The position numbers and the translations under genes are program-made. Below, in pieces: positions 17,135-27,815 of a stretch of 64,000 nt of DNA. The stretch's first letter is position 1. Each line of letters starts with the position of its first letter. Under the pieces are notes generated by a model, which worked only from the letters and a program-made list of their open reading frames with translations, had not been told where the DNA came from and made no database searches. This DNA is from Sediminibacterium ginsengisoli (GTDB taxonomy: Bacteria > Bacteroidota > Bacteroidia > Chitinophagales > Chitinophagaceae), in the NCBI GenBank assembly GCA_945865545.1, contig CAMBEQ010000011.1:1-64000 (forward strand), in the 5' to 3' direction.

Positions 17135-19165
17135 ATGAAAAATCTATTTAATGCACAATTAGCTAAAAGCTTATTCGCTTTGTGCTTATTGACACAAACA
17201 ACATTGTTTGCTCAGAAAAAGGATTACACTTATGTAGCAGTTCCTTTTACACAAGTAAAAATTACAGATAATTTTTGGTTGCCAAGACTAAAATTAAATC
17301 ATACAAGTACTATTCCTACCTCATTTGAGCGTTGTGAAAATACAGGAAGAGTAAAGAATTTTGAAATGGCTGCCACTAAATCAGGAAAATTTTGCACTAC
17401 ATTTCCTTTTGATGATACAGACATTTATAAAACCATTGAAGGAGCTTCTTTTTCCATCAGCATTTTCCCGGATGCTAAAATGGCTAAGTACATGGATTCT
17501 TTAATTGATATTGTAGCAAAAGCGCAAGAACCAGATGGCTATTTGTATACTGCTCGTACTATTGATCCTACCAATCCACACAGCTGGGCTGGGAAAGTAC
17601 GTTGGGAAAAAGAGCGTGAATTAAGTCATGAATTGTACAACGCGGGACATTTATATGAAGCAGCAGTAGCGCATTTTGAAGCCACTGGAAAAAGGAACTT
17701 ACTTAATATTGCTTTAAAAAATGCCGACTTAGTATGCTCTGTTTTTGGACAAGATAAATTGCATTCTGCACCAGGTCATGAAGTGGTTGAAATGGGGTTA
17801 GTTAAATTATATAGAATTACAGGTAAAGCCGAATACTTAAATACAGCTAAATATTTTATTGAAGAAAGAGGACACTTTAAAGGCTATGATGCAAGCAGTC
17901 TTGACCCATGGAAAAATGGAGCTTATTGGCAGGATCATATACCTGTAGTAGATCAAAAAGAAGCTATTGGCCACTCTGTAAGAGCTGGTTATTTATATTC
18001 TGCAGTGGCAGATATTGCGGCCTTAACCGATGACAAAGCGATGTTGGCTGCCATTGATAGTATTTGGGTGAATTTAGTATCTAAAAAATTGTATGTACAA
18101 GGTGGAGCTGGCGCCATTCCAAGTGGAGAGCGTTATGGAGATAATTATGAGTTGCCAAATTTAACAGCTTATAATGAAACATGCGCAGCTATATCAAATG
18201 TATATTGGAATCAAAGAATGTTTCAATTACATGGTGAATCTAAATACATTGATGTACTAGAAAAGATTTTATACAATGGACTTATTTCTGGAGTTCAGCT
18301 AGATGGTAAAAAATTCTTTTATACTAATGCATTGGAATCAAGAGCAACCTCTACGCATAAAAGTTTTGAAGGGGAACGTTCTGGATGGTTTGAATGTTCT
18401 TGTTGTCCAACTAATGTAACAAGATTATTGCCTTCGATTCCTGGTTATATGTATGCACAAAATGGCAGAGATTTATTTGTTAATTTATTTGTGAATAGTA
18501 GTACCACTATTAATATCAATCAAAAGCAAGTTGATATTGAACAAACCAATAACTATCCATGGAATGGCGATTTAAAATTTGTGGTATCACCTAAGAAAGG
18601 AATGGTCCCTTTTGCCTTGAAAGTACGTATTCCAGGATGGGCGCTTGAAGAAGCAATCCCTTCTGATTTATATACTTTTGGTTCAAAAGCAAATAATAAA
18701 GTAGTCATTAAAGTAAATGGGGTAGCGGTAGATTATAAAACTGAAAATGGCTATGCCATCATTGATAAAAATTGGAATAAAAATGATGTAGTAGAAATGA
18801 ATTTACCAATGGATGTGCGTCGTGTTTATTCTGATAAATTAGCGGATGATATTGGTAAAGTGGCCATTCAAAGAGGTCCTTTAATGTATTGTGCAGAGTG
18901 GGCTGATAATGATGGCAAGGTAACCAATATTATACTTCCTAGTGGCAGTGCGTTTACATCAGAGTTTAATCCTAATTTATTAAATGGGGTTACTACATTA
19001 AAAGCCAACATTCAAAAAGTAGAAATAGCTAATAATCAAGTGAACACAGTTCAAAGACAATTAATTGCTATTCCTTATTATGCATGGGCTAACAGAGGAA
19101 AGGGCGAAATGACTGTATGGTTTAATGAGCAATTAAAAGATATTGATGTGATTACCAAGAAATAA
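17135..19165 (+). CDS. Glycoside hydrolase family 127 (beta-L-arabinofuranosidase-like, DUF1680)
   Basis: VPFTQVKITDNFWLPRLKLNHTSTIPTSFERCENTGR, ESRATSTHKSFEGERSGWFECSCCPTNVTRLLPSIPGYMYA. Confidence 0.93.
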   Translation: MKNLFNAQLAKSLFALCLLTQTTLFAQKKDYTYVAVPFTQVKITDNFWLPRLKLNHTSTIPTSFERCENTGRVKNFEMAATKSGKFCTTFPFDDTDIYKTIEGASFSISIFPDAKMAKYMDSLIDIVAKAQEPDGYLYTARTIDPTNPHSWAGKVRWEKERELSHELYNAGHLYEAAVAHFEATGKRNLLNIALKNADLVCSVFGQDKLHSAPGHEVVEMGLVKLYRITGKAEYLNTAKYFIEERGHFKGYDASSLDPWKNGAYWQDHIPVVDQKEAIGHSVRAGYLYSAVADIAALTDDKAMLAAIDSIWVNLVSKKLYVQGGAGAIPSGERYGDNYELPNLTAYNETCAAISNVYWNQRMFQLHGESKYIDVLEKILYNGLISGVQLDGKKFFYTNALESRATSTHKSFEGERSGWFECSCCPTNVTRLLPSIPGYMYAQNGRDLFVNLFVNSSTTININQKQVDIEQTNNYPWNGDLKFVVSPKKGMVPFALKVRIPGWALEEAIPSDLYTFGSKANNKVVIKVNGVAVDYKTENGYAIIDKNWNKNDVVEMNLPMDVRRVYSDKLADDIGKVAIQRGPLMYCAEWADNDGKVTNIILPSGSAFTSEFNPNLLNGVTTLKANIQKVEIANNQVNTVQRQLIAIPYYAWANRGKGEMTVWFNEQLKDIDVITKK

Positions 19166-19184
19166 TCATTTCTTCATCTAACTT

Positions 19185-19216
19185 ATAACGGCTATAGCAA
19201 AAACTATAGCCGTTAT
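19185..19216 (+). terminator. Perfect 13-bp hairpin between convergent genes
   Basis: ATAACGGCTATAG-caaaaa-CTATAGCCGTTAT. Confidence 0.75.
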
Positions 19217-19277
19217 TATTTCTAGTAGTTTTAGTCTTCTTGATATTGTACATGGCTTACCATATAATTTAAAGTGG

Positions 19278-20522
19278 TTATTTTAAATGAAAAATAACAG
19301 GGAATAAAAAAGTCACTAAGCCAGCCCATATTCCGTAGATTGGTAAAAATACAGCAATGCATTTTTCTACCTCTTTTACTTCGGCATTTTTAAAAGCAGT
19401 TAAAAATAGCTTATAGGATACCATAAGTAAGTTGATGAATATTAAAATGTTTCCTACCAGAACCGCTACTCTATTTGGAGAGATCCCCCATTCAATGATA
19501 CGGAAGCTAATGGCAGAAAGTGCAATACAATTTACTATAATGGTGAGCAGAGATAGTCCAAATAGCACTAGTATGCTTATTTTATGATTAGCGCCTTTAC
19601 CGGCCTCAGCAACAGAAAAAAGTATTAATGCCATAACACCAATTAATAAGGCATTAAAAACCAGCAGTAAATTTCTATCTTGATATGGATATTTTTTAGT
19701 GATAATGATGGCAATTAAATAAATAAATAAATTTAAAAAAACCAATGGTGTAAATATTTTAGCAATTACTGGTGAAACTTTATTAATTAATTGAACATTG
19801 TTTTGAATTAAATAAGTGCCAATAAAGGGAATCGCAGCTAACCCCCATATTAAAATATATTGAGTATACAACTGTTCGATTTTTATTCCTATCAATTCAA
19901 AAAGCTGCATAGTTAGGGCGCTAAATAATAGGGTCGATAGTAATATAATAGCAGATATGACCACCATATCGCCATTGTATCGTAAAAACTGAATACGGCT
20001 ATCACTATTATTTACATTATTTCCTAAAAACGAATAACCTAAAATAGACCATAAAAAAAATGGGACATGAATAAATACTAATGTAATGGAATTACTTGTA
20101 TTAATATTGGGCAATAAGTTGATATAAACTGCTGCAATAATAACCATCAAAAAGGGCAGTATCCATTTTTTGAATAATATTTTTTGTTTCCAAATAAAAT
20201 AACTACTTAATAAGGGAAAGACAATAAAGGAAATGTTTCTCATGAAAAAACTTTCTTTATCCAAGCCGGTAAAATTGGGAATATTAGCTATCAAGCCTGC
20301 GATGATTGCAATGATTACTACAAACCCTATTTCATTTTTTGAGCCAAGTATTTTTGTATTATTTTGATAATTTAACCTTTCGTTCCAATATTGTAAGTAT
20401 ATAACTTCTTTATTATCTGCATATACCTGCTCAAAATGTTCCTTAAACACTAATTTGTTCTTTCTGTATAATTTTTCAAGCCCTGCAGGGTTATTTAGAT
20501 TACTAATAATTTCATCTTTCAT
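19278..20522 (-). CDS. Multi-pass membrane protein (DUF4153-like)
   Basis: Many hydrophobic helices; family assignment tentative. Confidence 0.55.
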   Translation of the reverse strand: MKDEIISNLNNPAGLEKLYRKNKLVFKEHFEQVYADNKEVIYLQYWNERLNYQNNTKILGSKNEIGFVVIIAIIAGLIANIPNFTGLDKESFFMRNISFIVFPLLSSYFIWKQKILFKKWILPFLMVIIAAVYINLLPNINTSNSITLVFIHVPFFLWSILGYSFLGNNVNNSDSRIQFLRYNGDMVVISAIILLSTLLFSALTMQLFELIGIKIEQLYTQYILIWGLAAIPFIGTYLIQNNVQLINKVSPVIAKIFTPLVFLNLFIYLIAIIITKKYPYQDRNLLLVFNALLIGVMALILFSVAEAGKGANHKISILVLFGLSLLTIIVNCIALSAISFRIIEWGISPNRVAVLVGNILIFINLLMVSYKLFLTAFKNAEVKEVEKCIAVFLPIYGIWAGLVTFLFPVIFHLK

Positions 20523-20597
20523 AGTAGGTCAATTTCGGGGGATTAGCATTTAGATCTAATTGCAATTTAATTCATTTCATTTACCTTTAATATAATT

Positions 20598-21251
20598 ATG
20601 AAAAGTTTAACTGCTATTTTAATTGGAGCCACTGGAGCCACTGGGTCTGAAGTTTTAAATCAATTATTACTGGATATAAGTTATAGTAAGGTAATTGTTT
20701 TTTCTAGACGGCCTATTGTACCAGTTCATTCCAAGCTAGAAGTTCATGTAGTTGATTTCGAGGAAATATCCAATTGGGCGTATCTTATTAAAGGAGATGT
20801 TTTATATTCAACATTAGGAACTACTTTAAAAGTAGCCGGATCCAAATTAAACCAATTTAAAATAGATTATACCTTTCAGTATGAAGTGGCTAAAATAGCT
20901 AGTCAGGCTGGAGTGGAAACCTATGTTTTGGTATCTTCCTATGGCGCTAATGAAAAAAGTAATTTATTTTATCCTCGTATGAAAGGACAATTAGATAAAG
21001 CAGTTCAAGATTTAAATTTTAAACAAATTCATATTTTTAGACCAGGAATATTAGGAAGGCAGGCTGAAAAACTGAGACCTCTTGAGAAGATAAGCATTAC
21101 AATTATTAATTGGCTAAATAAGTTTGGCTTATTTCGTAACCAAAGGCCTATGCCTGTTGAATTATTGGCGCAAAAAATGATATTGGTCAGTACATTGGTT
21201 AGCCTAAACAAAACTAATATCTATTCCTTAGATAAAATTTTCGAAGTTTAA
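20598..21251 (+). CDS. NAD(P)-binding Rossmann / NAD-dependent epimerase-like protein
   Basis: ILIGATGATGSEVLNQLL, VSSYGANEKSNLFYPRMKGQLDKAV. Confidence 0.85.
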   Translation: MKSLTAILIGATGATGSEVLNQLLLDISYSKVIVFSRRPIVPVHSKLEVHVVDFEEISNWAYLIKGDVLYSTLGTTLKVAGSKLNQFKIDYTFQYEVAKIASQAGVETYVLVSSYGANEKSNLFYPRMKGQLDKAVQDLNFKQIHIFRPGILGRQAEKLRPLEKISITIINWLNKFGLFRNQRPMPVELLAQKMILVSTLVSLNKTNIYSLDKIFEV

Positions 21252-21282
21252 TAAGAGATTGTTTCCTAGCAATATTTGACAT

Positions 21283-21797
21283 ATGACAATAACGATTCAT
21301 CAGGCCACTATTAAAGACAAACTTGAACTTCAAGGGTTGGGTAAACAAACTTTTATAGAAACTTTTACCCAGCACAATTCGAAAGAGGATTGGAGCAATA
21401 TTTAACATCTAGTTTTAATTTAGAAACATTAATAAATCAACTAAATAATCCTAATTCTACATTTTATTTTGCGCAAGATGATCAAAACAAAGTGGGCTAT
21501 TTGAAAATTAACTTAGGCCCTGTACAAACTGAATTAAAAGACCCCCATTCACTAGAAATTGAACGGATTTATGTTTTAAAATCTTATATTGGTAAAAAGG
21601 CAGGGCAGCTATTATTTGAGAAAGCACTTGCCATTGCCAAAGCATTGAAGCTAAAATACATATGGCTAGGGGTTTGGGAAAAAAATGAAAGAGCACTCCA
21701 ATTTTACAAAAAAAATGGCTTTGTTGAATTTGATCAACATCAATTTGTTCTAGGGAAGGATGTACAAAATGATATTTTGATGAAACTTACCTTGTAA
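21283..21797 (+). pseudogene. GNAT acetyltransferase interrupted by a 1-nt frameshift
   Basis: ATG at 21283 gives MTITIHQATIKDKLELQGLGKQTFIETFTQHNSKED then stops at 21403-21405; the next frame from 21390 continues (L)EQYLTSSFNLETLINQL...LFEKALAIAKALKLKYIWLGVWEKNERALQFYKKNGF. One extra T in GATTGG restores ED-LEQYL. Confidence 0.8.
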
Positions 21798-21868
21798 TTA
21801 GGCTATTGATTTAAACTAATACCATTACAATTTTACTTAAATTGGGGTATATATTAAAATCAAATATC

Positions 21869-22723
21869 ATGAAGGGAGTTGTTACATTCATCACTGTCTT
21901 AATCCTAGTATTTATTACAGGCCTAAGTACTGCACAAAATAAAACTACTAAAGAAACAGTAAGCTGGAAGCTAGGGTTAGCCTTATATAGTTATAATGCA
22001 TCTTCTTTGCCAGAAGAACTTGAGTTTGCAAAAAAATCTGGAATTAAATTTATCGAAGGTTTTTCTTTTGGAAAAGCAGGAGCTGAACTGAAGGATTCAA
22101 TCATTATGACTTTGTCCCCTTCTGGCATTTTAAAAATAAAAGCACTTATCAAAAAAAGTGGTTTACAAATGGAATCAATGTATGTAACGGGTGGGAATAC
22201 CATTGCTCAGTGGAAACGTGATTTTGAATTGGCCAAAGCTTTAGAATTAAAATTTGTTACAGGAGAACCTGACTTTTCTATGTTAAACAGTGTTGATAGT
22301 TTAGCAGGATTATATGGAATTAAAGTGGCATTGCACAATCATTGGAAAGGGGCTAGTCAATATTGGCATCCTGATTCTACCTTAGCTGCTTTAAAAGGGC
22401 ATTCTAATTTTGGCGTTTGTGCTGATGTTCGTCATTATCCTAAAAGTGGCATTGTTCCTGAAGAGGCCCTAAAAAAATTAGCTGGCCATGTGATGGCTTT
22501 GCATTTGGCAGATATTGCCGGATACAATGATACTCAATTGAGAGATGCTCCAGTGGGTACAGGCGTTGTGAATTTTTCTAAAATTTTTGATGAATTGAAA
22601 AGACAAAACTTTCATGGCACTATTAATATAGAAAGAGACCAACAAGATTTGCCCAATAATTTAATTTCTGTACAACAAATAGTAAGCTATTATTTGAAAA
22701 CTTTAGGTTTAACTCACAATTAA
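21869..22723 (+). CDS. Secreted sugar phosphate isomerase/epimerase-like TIM barrel
   Basis: Signal peptide; IKVALHNHWKGASQYWHPDSTLAALKGHSNFGVCADVRH, MALHLADI. Confidence 0.85.
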   Translation: MKGVVTFITVLILVFITGLSTAQNKTTKETVSWKLGLALYSYNASSLPEELEFAKKSGIKFIEGFSFGKAGAELKDSIIMTLSPSGILKIKALIKKSGLQMESMYVTGGNTIAQWKRDFELAKALELKFVTGEPDFSMLNSVDSLAGLYGIKVALHNHWKGASQYWHPDSTLAALKGHSNFGVCADVRHYPKSGIVPEEALKKLAGHVMALHLADIAGYNDTQLRDAPVGTGVVNFSKIFDELKRQNFHGTINIERDQQDLPNNLISVQQIVSYYLKTLGLTHN

Positions 22724-22741
22724 GTTTTAACTTTGTATTCA

Positions 22742-23146
22742 ATGAAAAAGCTGCTCATTTTTACGCTTGCCTTTTTGGTCCTCTTATCCTCTTCTGGGGT
22801 GATGATGAATATGCATTATTGCATGGGTAAATTCATTGGGTCTAATATCAGTTTGTCTTACAATAGTGCTTCTAATTGTACGAGCTGTGGCATGGAAAAA
22901 GAGGCCAATGCTAGAAAAGGTTGTTGCCACGACAGCAAAACCCTATTAAAAAGTAGCACAGATCAAAAATTACTCAATGCTGAATTTAGACTAACTAAAA
23001 TTTATCCAATTGTTTTATTCAATAATGGGTATCAATTTAAAGAACTTAAGCTTTTATCTGTAAACAATAATAGTTTCATAGCATCTTCACCGCCTTTAAT
23101 ACAGCGGCCTGCAATTTTTATTCGTAATTGCAGTTTCCTTATTTAA
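22742..23146 (+). CDS. HYC_CC_PP family protein
   Basis: MHYCMGK, GCCHD, SPPLIQRP motifs; directly upstream of an HMA-TonB receptor. Confidence 0.8.
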   Translation: MKKLLIFTLAFLVLLSSSGVMMNMHYCMGKFIGSNISLSYNSASNCTSCGMEKEANARKGCCHDSKTLLKSSTDQKLLNAEFRLTKIYPIVLFNNGYQFKELKLLSVNNNSFIASSPPLIQRPAIFIRNCSFLI

Positions 23147-23244
23147 AATTTATAAGTAATTAATAATTCCATTTTATTTATTTGGAATTAAGACGGATTC
23201 CTATAAACATTTTAGGAGCTGTTTAATTTATTAAATTTCTATTG

Positions 23245-25857
23245 ATGAAAATAATTAAGACCTTATTTTTAATATCCTTTTTGATAATATCTTTTCTTGT
23301 TCAAGCGCAAGATAGTACCCATGCTAACACTACCATTTCAATTAAGGTTTTTGGTGCTTGTGAGCAGTGTAAAAATAGAATAGAAAATGCATTGAAGATA
23401 AAAGGTATAAAAAAAGCAGTTTGGGATGTAGATGCTCAATTACTTGATTTGGTATATGACTCAACACTCATTTCTTTAAATAAAATTGAAAATAAAATTA
23501 TAGCGGTCGGCCATGATTTAGAGTTTAAAAAAGCCAAAGACATTATCTATAAAGAATTACCCGCTTGTTGTCATTATAGAGATTTAGCGCAAGAGTTAAA
23601 TAATAAATTAAATCATCACTTATCTGATTCGGCTTCTTTACCATTAATTCCGAACGACTCAATTAGTCAAGAAAGAGCTATTGTAGTGAGTGGGGTTGTT
23701 TTGCAGGAGAATAATAATGGAAAATTTGAGCCATTGTCCAATGCAAGTGTTTATTGGTCTGGAACAAAAAATGGTGTCTTAACAGATAGCTTTGGGGTTT
23801 TTCATATCAATTTAATGGCTTCGAATAGAAGGTTGGTGATTAGTTATGTGGGTTATAAACCAGATACTATTTCTGTAGCCAATTACAAAGACCTTAAAAT
23901 TATTTTAGCATTCAAGAATCAGTTAAACGAAGTAACTGTTTTTAGCAGACCTACTGGTACTTATATTCCGTATTTAAGCATCATAAGAACCCAGGTAATG
24001 ACAGGCACTGAATTATTAAAAGCAGCCTGCTGTAATTTGAGTGAAAGTTTTGAAACCAATCCTTCGGTAGATGTTTCCTTTAACGATGCTGTTACCGGCT
24101 CTAAGCAAATTCAACTTTTAGGATTAAGTGGTAATTACACACAACTTACTGTTGAAAATTTACCTGGACCAAGAGGTTTGGCTACACCCCTTGGGTTAAA
24201 TTCTATTGCAGGCCCTTGGATAGAAAGTATTCAGCTTACTAAGGGGGTAGGATCGGTAGCTAACGGTTTTGAAAGCATTGCGGGTCAAATTAATGTTGAA
24301 CTTAAAAAACCAGAAGCCACTGAAAGATTATTAGCCAATGTGTATATGAATGATTTTGGAAAAACAGATTTAAATCTAAACTTATCACAAAAATTAAATG
24401 CTAAATGGTCGAGTGGATTATTATTACATGATAATTTTTTTAATAATAAACAACTTGATATTAATAAAGATGGGTTTAGAGATTTACCAACAGGAAATCA
24501 ATTTGGATTGGTGAACAGATACAAATTTGATAATAGTAAAGGTTGGCTAGCTCAATTTGGTATCAAGTTAATGAATGATAATAAAGTGGGGGGTGAATCG
24601 GCATTTGATCCTGCTAAAGATAAAAACACAACCAACCATTATGGGCTAGGCATTACTACAGAACGGTATGAACTTTTTGGTAAAATTGGCTATGTATTTC
24701 CACAACAAAAATATAAAAGCATTGGATTGCAAATGGCTGCCATTGATCATCAGCAGGATGCTTATTTTGGATTAACCACCTACAATGCAAAACAACAAAG
24801 CTTTTATGGAAACTTTATTTATCAATCTATCATTAATTCTACCATTCATAAATATAGAACAGGTTTAAGTTTTCAATATGACAAATACAATGAAAATTTA
24901 AATTATCTAAATTATAATAGAAAAGAAATAGTACCAGGAGCATTCTTTGAATATACTTTTACACCTACCGAGCAATTTAGCATGGTAGCGGGTCTTAGAG
25001 CAGACAATAATAATTTATTTGGTAGCTTTATTACACCACGTTTAAATGTGAGGTATGAGCCTATTAAGGGAACTACATTTAGAATAAGTGTTGGTCGGGG
25101 CCAAAGAACCGCTAATATTTTAGCAGAAAATAATAGTGTATTGGTAAGTGCAAGACAACTAGATTTTGACAACTACCCTAAAGGTGTTGGCTATGGATTA
25201 AATCCAGAAATTGCATGGAATAAAGGAATTAGCTTTGATCAAAAATTTAAATTATTTAATAATTCTGCATCTTTAGGGATTGATTATTTTAGGAATGATT
25301 TTGAAAATCAAGTAGTAGTTGATTTGGAAAATGCCAGAATGATTCATTTTTATAATTTAAATGGAAAATCTTATTCAAATAGTATTCAAGCAGAATTAAT
25401 TATTCAGCCTGCTCAAAAATTAGATGTTAAAATGGCATTCCGTTATTTTGATGTACAACAAACCTATCATGGTACTTTATTGGAGCGCCCAATGATTTCA
25501 AAAAATCGAGCTTTTTTAAGTGTTGACTATGCTACTAATAATAGTTGGAAATTTAATTATACGATTACTTATAATGGAAGAAAAAGAATTAGCAATACAA
25601 CTGCCAATCCAGCTCAATATGAACTGCCAGCTTATTCGCCTAGTTATGTATTAATGAATGCTCAAGTGACTAAAACAATAGGAAAGTCAAACCCTATGGA
25701 GGTGTATATGGGTGTTGAAAATGCATCTAATTTCTATCAGCAAAATCCTATTATAGCTGCAAGCACCCCTTTTAGTCCCTATTTTGATGCTTCTATGGTT
25801 TGGGGGCCCACTACTGGAAGAATGATTTATTTAGGATGGAGAATTAAGATAAAATAG
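23245..25857 (+). CDS. TonB-dependent receptor with N-terminal heavy-metal-associated (HMA) domain
   Basis: SIKVFGACEQCKNRIENALKIKGIKKAVWDVDAQLLDL (HMA), LPACCHYRD, carboxypeptidase-like repeat, AACCNLSESFETNPSVDVSFNDAVTGSKQIQLLGLSGNYTQ plug. Confidence 0.93.
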   Translation: MKIIKTLFLISFLIISFLVQAQDSTHANTTISIKVFGACEQCKNRIENALKIKGIKKAVWDVDAQLLDLVYDSTLISLNKIENKIIAVGHDLEFKKAKDIIYKELPACCHYRDLAQELNNKLNHHLSDSASLPLIPNDSISQERAIVVSGVVLQENNNGKFEPLSNASVYWSGTKNGVLTDSFGVFHINLMASNRRLVISYVGYKPDTISVANYKDLKIILAFKNQLNEVTVFSRPTGTYIPYLSIIRTQVMTGTELLKAACCNLSESFETNPSVDVSFNDAVTGSKQIQLLGLSGNYTQLTVENLPGPRGLATPLGLNSIAGPWIESIQLTKGVGSVANGFESIAGQINVELKKPEATERLLANVYMNDFGKTDLNLNLSQKLNAKWSSGLLLHDNFFNNKQLDINKDGFRDLPTGNQFGLVNRYKFDNSKGWLAQFGIKLMNDNKVGGESAFDPAKDKNTTNHYGLGITTERYELFGKIGYVFPQQKYKSIGLQMAAIDHQQDAYFGLTTYNAKQQSFYGNFIYQSIINSTIHKYRTGLSFQYDKYNENLNYLNYNRKEIVPGAFFEYTFTPTEQFSMVAGLRADNNNLFGSFITPRLNVRYEPIKGTTFRISVGRGQRTANILAENNSVLVSARQLDFDNYPKGVGYGLNPEIAWNKGISFDQKFKLFNNSASLGIDYFRNDFENQVVVDLENARMIHFYNLNGKSYSNSIQAELIIQPAQKLDVKMAFRYFDVQQTYHGTLLERPMISKNRAFLSVDYATNNSWKFNYTITYNGRKRISNTTANPAQYELPAYSPSYVLMNAQVTKTIGKSNPMEVYMGVENASNFYQQNPIIAASTPFSPYFDASMVWGPTTGRMIYLGWRIKIK

Positions 25858-26014
25858 TGTGTCCTTATTATTCAATTTTGGAATAGAATAAACTTTGGAT
25901 AACTGAAATAAAAGAAGAGGCCTATATTATTTAAATGGTCTCGTTTGAGCGTTAAAAGGAGCTATGCTTTAATAGTTGTACCTTTACAACTACCAATTAT
26001 TAAAAGACCTTATT

Positions 26015-27205
26015 TTGAAGTTTATAGATTTAGGATTAGACCAGCGGATTTTAGATGGCATTGATGCCATGGGTTATGAAACAGCAACACCAGTTCAGCA
26101 ACAAGTGATGGTTCCTATTTTAGAAGGGAAAGACATTATTGCGGCCGCTCAAACAGGAACAGGTAAAACCGCAGCCTTTTTATTACCCTTATTGCATCGA
26201 TTACTCACGGTGTCTCATCAACCTGGAGATATTAATGCGTTAATTATAGTACCTACTCGTGAATTGGCTATTCAAATTGCCGAAAGTATTGAAGGGCTAT
26301 CTTATTTCACAGATGTAAGTTCCATTGCCGTATATGGTGGTGGAGATGGCAATTCATTTGTTACTGAAAAAAAAGCCTTAACCAGTGGCGTTGACATTGT
26401 GGTATGTACCCCGGGTAGAATGATTGCGCATTTAAATATGGGCTACGTAAAATTAAAGGGACTTAAGTATTTAGTGTTAGACGAAGCAGATAGGATGTTA
26501 GATATGGGCTTTAGCGATGACATTGCTAAAATCATTACTTTTTTACCAGCGGTACGCCAAAACTTATTGTTTTCGGCTACGATGCCTTCGAAAATGAGGG
26601 AATTGGCTAAAAAAATATTGCATCAACCAGTAGAAATAAATATTGCTATTTCAAAGCCACCAGAGCACATTATTCAAAAAGCATTTATAGTATATGATGC
26701 ACAAAAAGTACCAGTTATTATAGATATGCTTAGTTCAAAACGCTATTCTAAAGTAATTGTGTTTTGTTCTAAAAAAATTAATGTAAAACAGTTAGCGAAT
26801 AAATTAATGAATGCAAAGCTTTCTGTTGCAGAAATTCATTCCGATTTAGATCAAAAAAGCAGAGAGCAATTTTTACAAGATTTTAGAAATCAAAAAACTA
26901 ATATTCTAGTAGCCACTGATATTTTAAGCAGAGGTATTGATATTGATGATATTGATTTAGTCATTAATTATGACGTACCTAATGATGGCGAAGACTACAT
27001 TCACAGAATTGGTAGAACCGCTCGTGCAGCTACATCTGGAACAGCATTTACCTTGGTTGGAGAAAAAGAACAAAGCAAATTTTTAGAAATAGAAACTTTA
27101 TTAGGGGCACCTGTTTTAAAAGGTAAAGTACCAGATATGTTTGGACCCACTCCCAACTATGCACCCAAGCAAAGTAGTGGAAAGAACTTTGTTCGAAGAA
27201 AATAA
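26015..27205 (+). CDS. DEAD/DEAH-box RNA helicase
   Basis: AAQTGTGKT, PTRELA, TPGR, VLDEADRMLDMGF, SAT, HRIGRTAR. In-frame TTG at 26015 (MKFIDLGLDQRIL...) is a plausible start; the ORF is open from 25976. Confidence 0.94.
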   Translation: MKFIDLGLDQRILDGIDAMGYETATPVQQQVMVPILEGKDIIAAAQTGTGKTAAFLLPLLHRLLTVSHQPGDINALIIVPTRELAIQIAESIEGLSYFTDVSSIAVYGGGDGNSFVTEKKALTSGVDIVVCTPGRMIAHLNMGYVKLKGLKYLVLDEADRMLDMGFSDDIAKIITFLPAVRQNLLFSATMPSKMRELAKKILHQPVEINIAISKPPEHIIQKAFIVYDAQKVPVIIDMLSSKRYSKVIVFCSKKINVKQLANKLMNAKLSVAEIHSDLDQKSREQFLQDFRNQKTNILVATDILSRGIDIDDIDLVINYDVPNDGEDYIHRIGRTARAATSGTAFTLVGEKEQSKFLEIETLLGAPVLKGKVPDMFGPTPNYAPKQSSGKNFVRRK

Positions 27206-27239
27206 GCAGCCATATTTAGTACCTATATAATAATTACCA

Positions 27240-27800
27240 ATGAAGGTTTCAGAAAAATTAAAGCAACGTGCGCAAGGATTATGTGAACTTTGTACCACAG
27301 AAGAAGCAATTACTGCTTATGCTGTTAGCCCAAAAAATAATGACAGTATTGAAAATGAGGTAGCACTCTGTACTACCTGCTTAGAAATAATTGAAGGGAA
27401 AGAAGCAGGAAATCATTGGCAGAGTTTAGCAGGAAGTATATGGAATACAGAGCCAAGTGTACAAGCATTAAGCTATCGAATACTATATGAATTAAAAGAC
27501 AATGAATGGGCCAATGAAATTCTAACTTCTGTTGAATTAGAGGAGCCTATCATTACTTGGGCAGTGAGTGCATTTATAAAATCTCCAATTCATGTAGATA
27601 GTAATGGGACGGAATTACAAAATGGAGACACCGTAGTACTTATTCAAGGTTTAAATGTAAAGGGGGCTAATTTTATGGCACCTAAAGGGACCATAGTTAA
27701 GAAAATTCATTTAGTAGCCGATAATCCCGAACAAATTGAAGGGAAAGTAAATGAACAAACTATTGTACTACTTACGAAGTATTTAAGAAAATCAATGTAG
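27240..27800 (+). CDS. PhnA-domain protein
   Basis: CELC...CTTCLEII zinc ribbon and C-terminal VDSNGTELQNGDTVVLIQGLNVKGANFMAPKGTIVKKIHLV. Confidence 0.9.
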   Translation: MKVSEKLKQRAQGLCELCTTEEAITAYAVSPKNNDSIENEVALCTTCLEIIEGKEAGNHWQSLAGSIWNTEPSVQALSYRILYELKDNEWANEILTSVELEEPIITWAVSAFIKSPIHVDSNGTELQNGDTVVLIQGLNVKGANFMAPKGTIVKKIHLVADNPEQIEGKVNEQTIVLLTKYLRKSM

Positions 27801-27815
27801 TGTAAACTTTACTGT

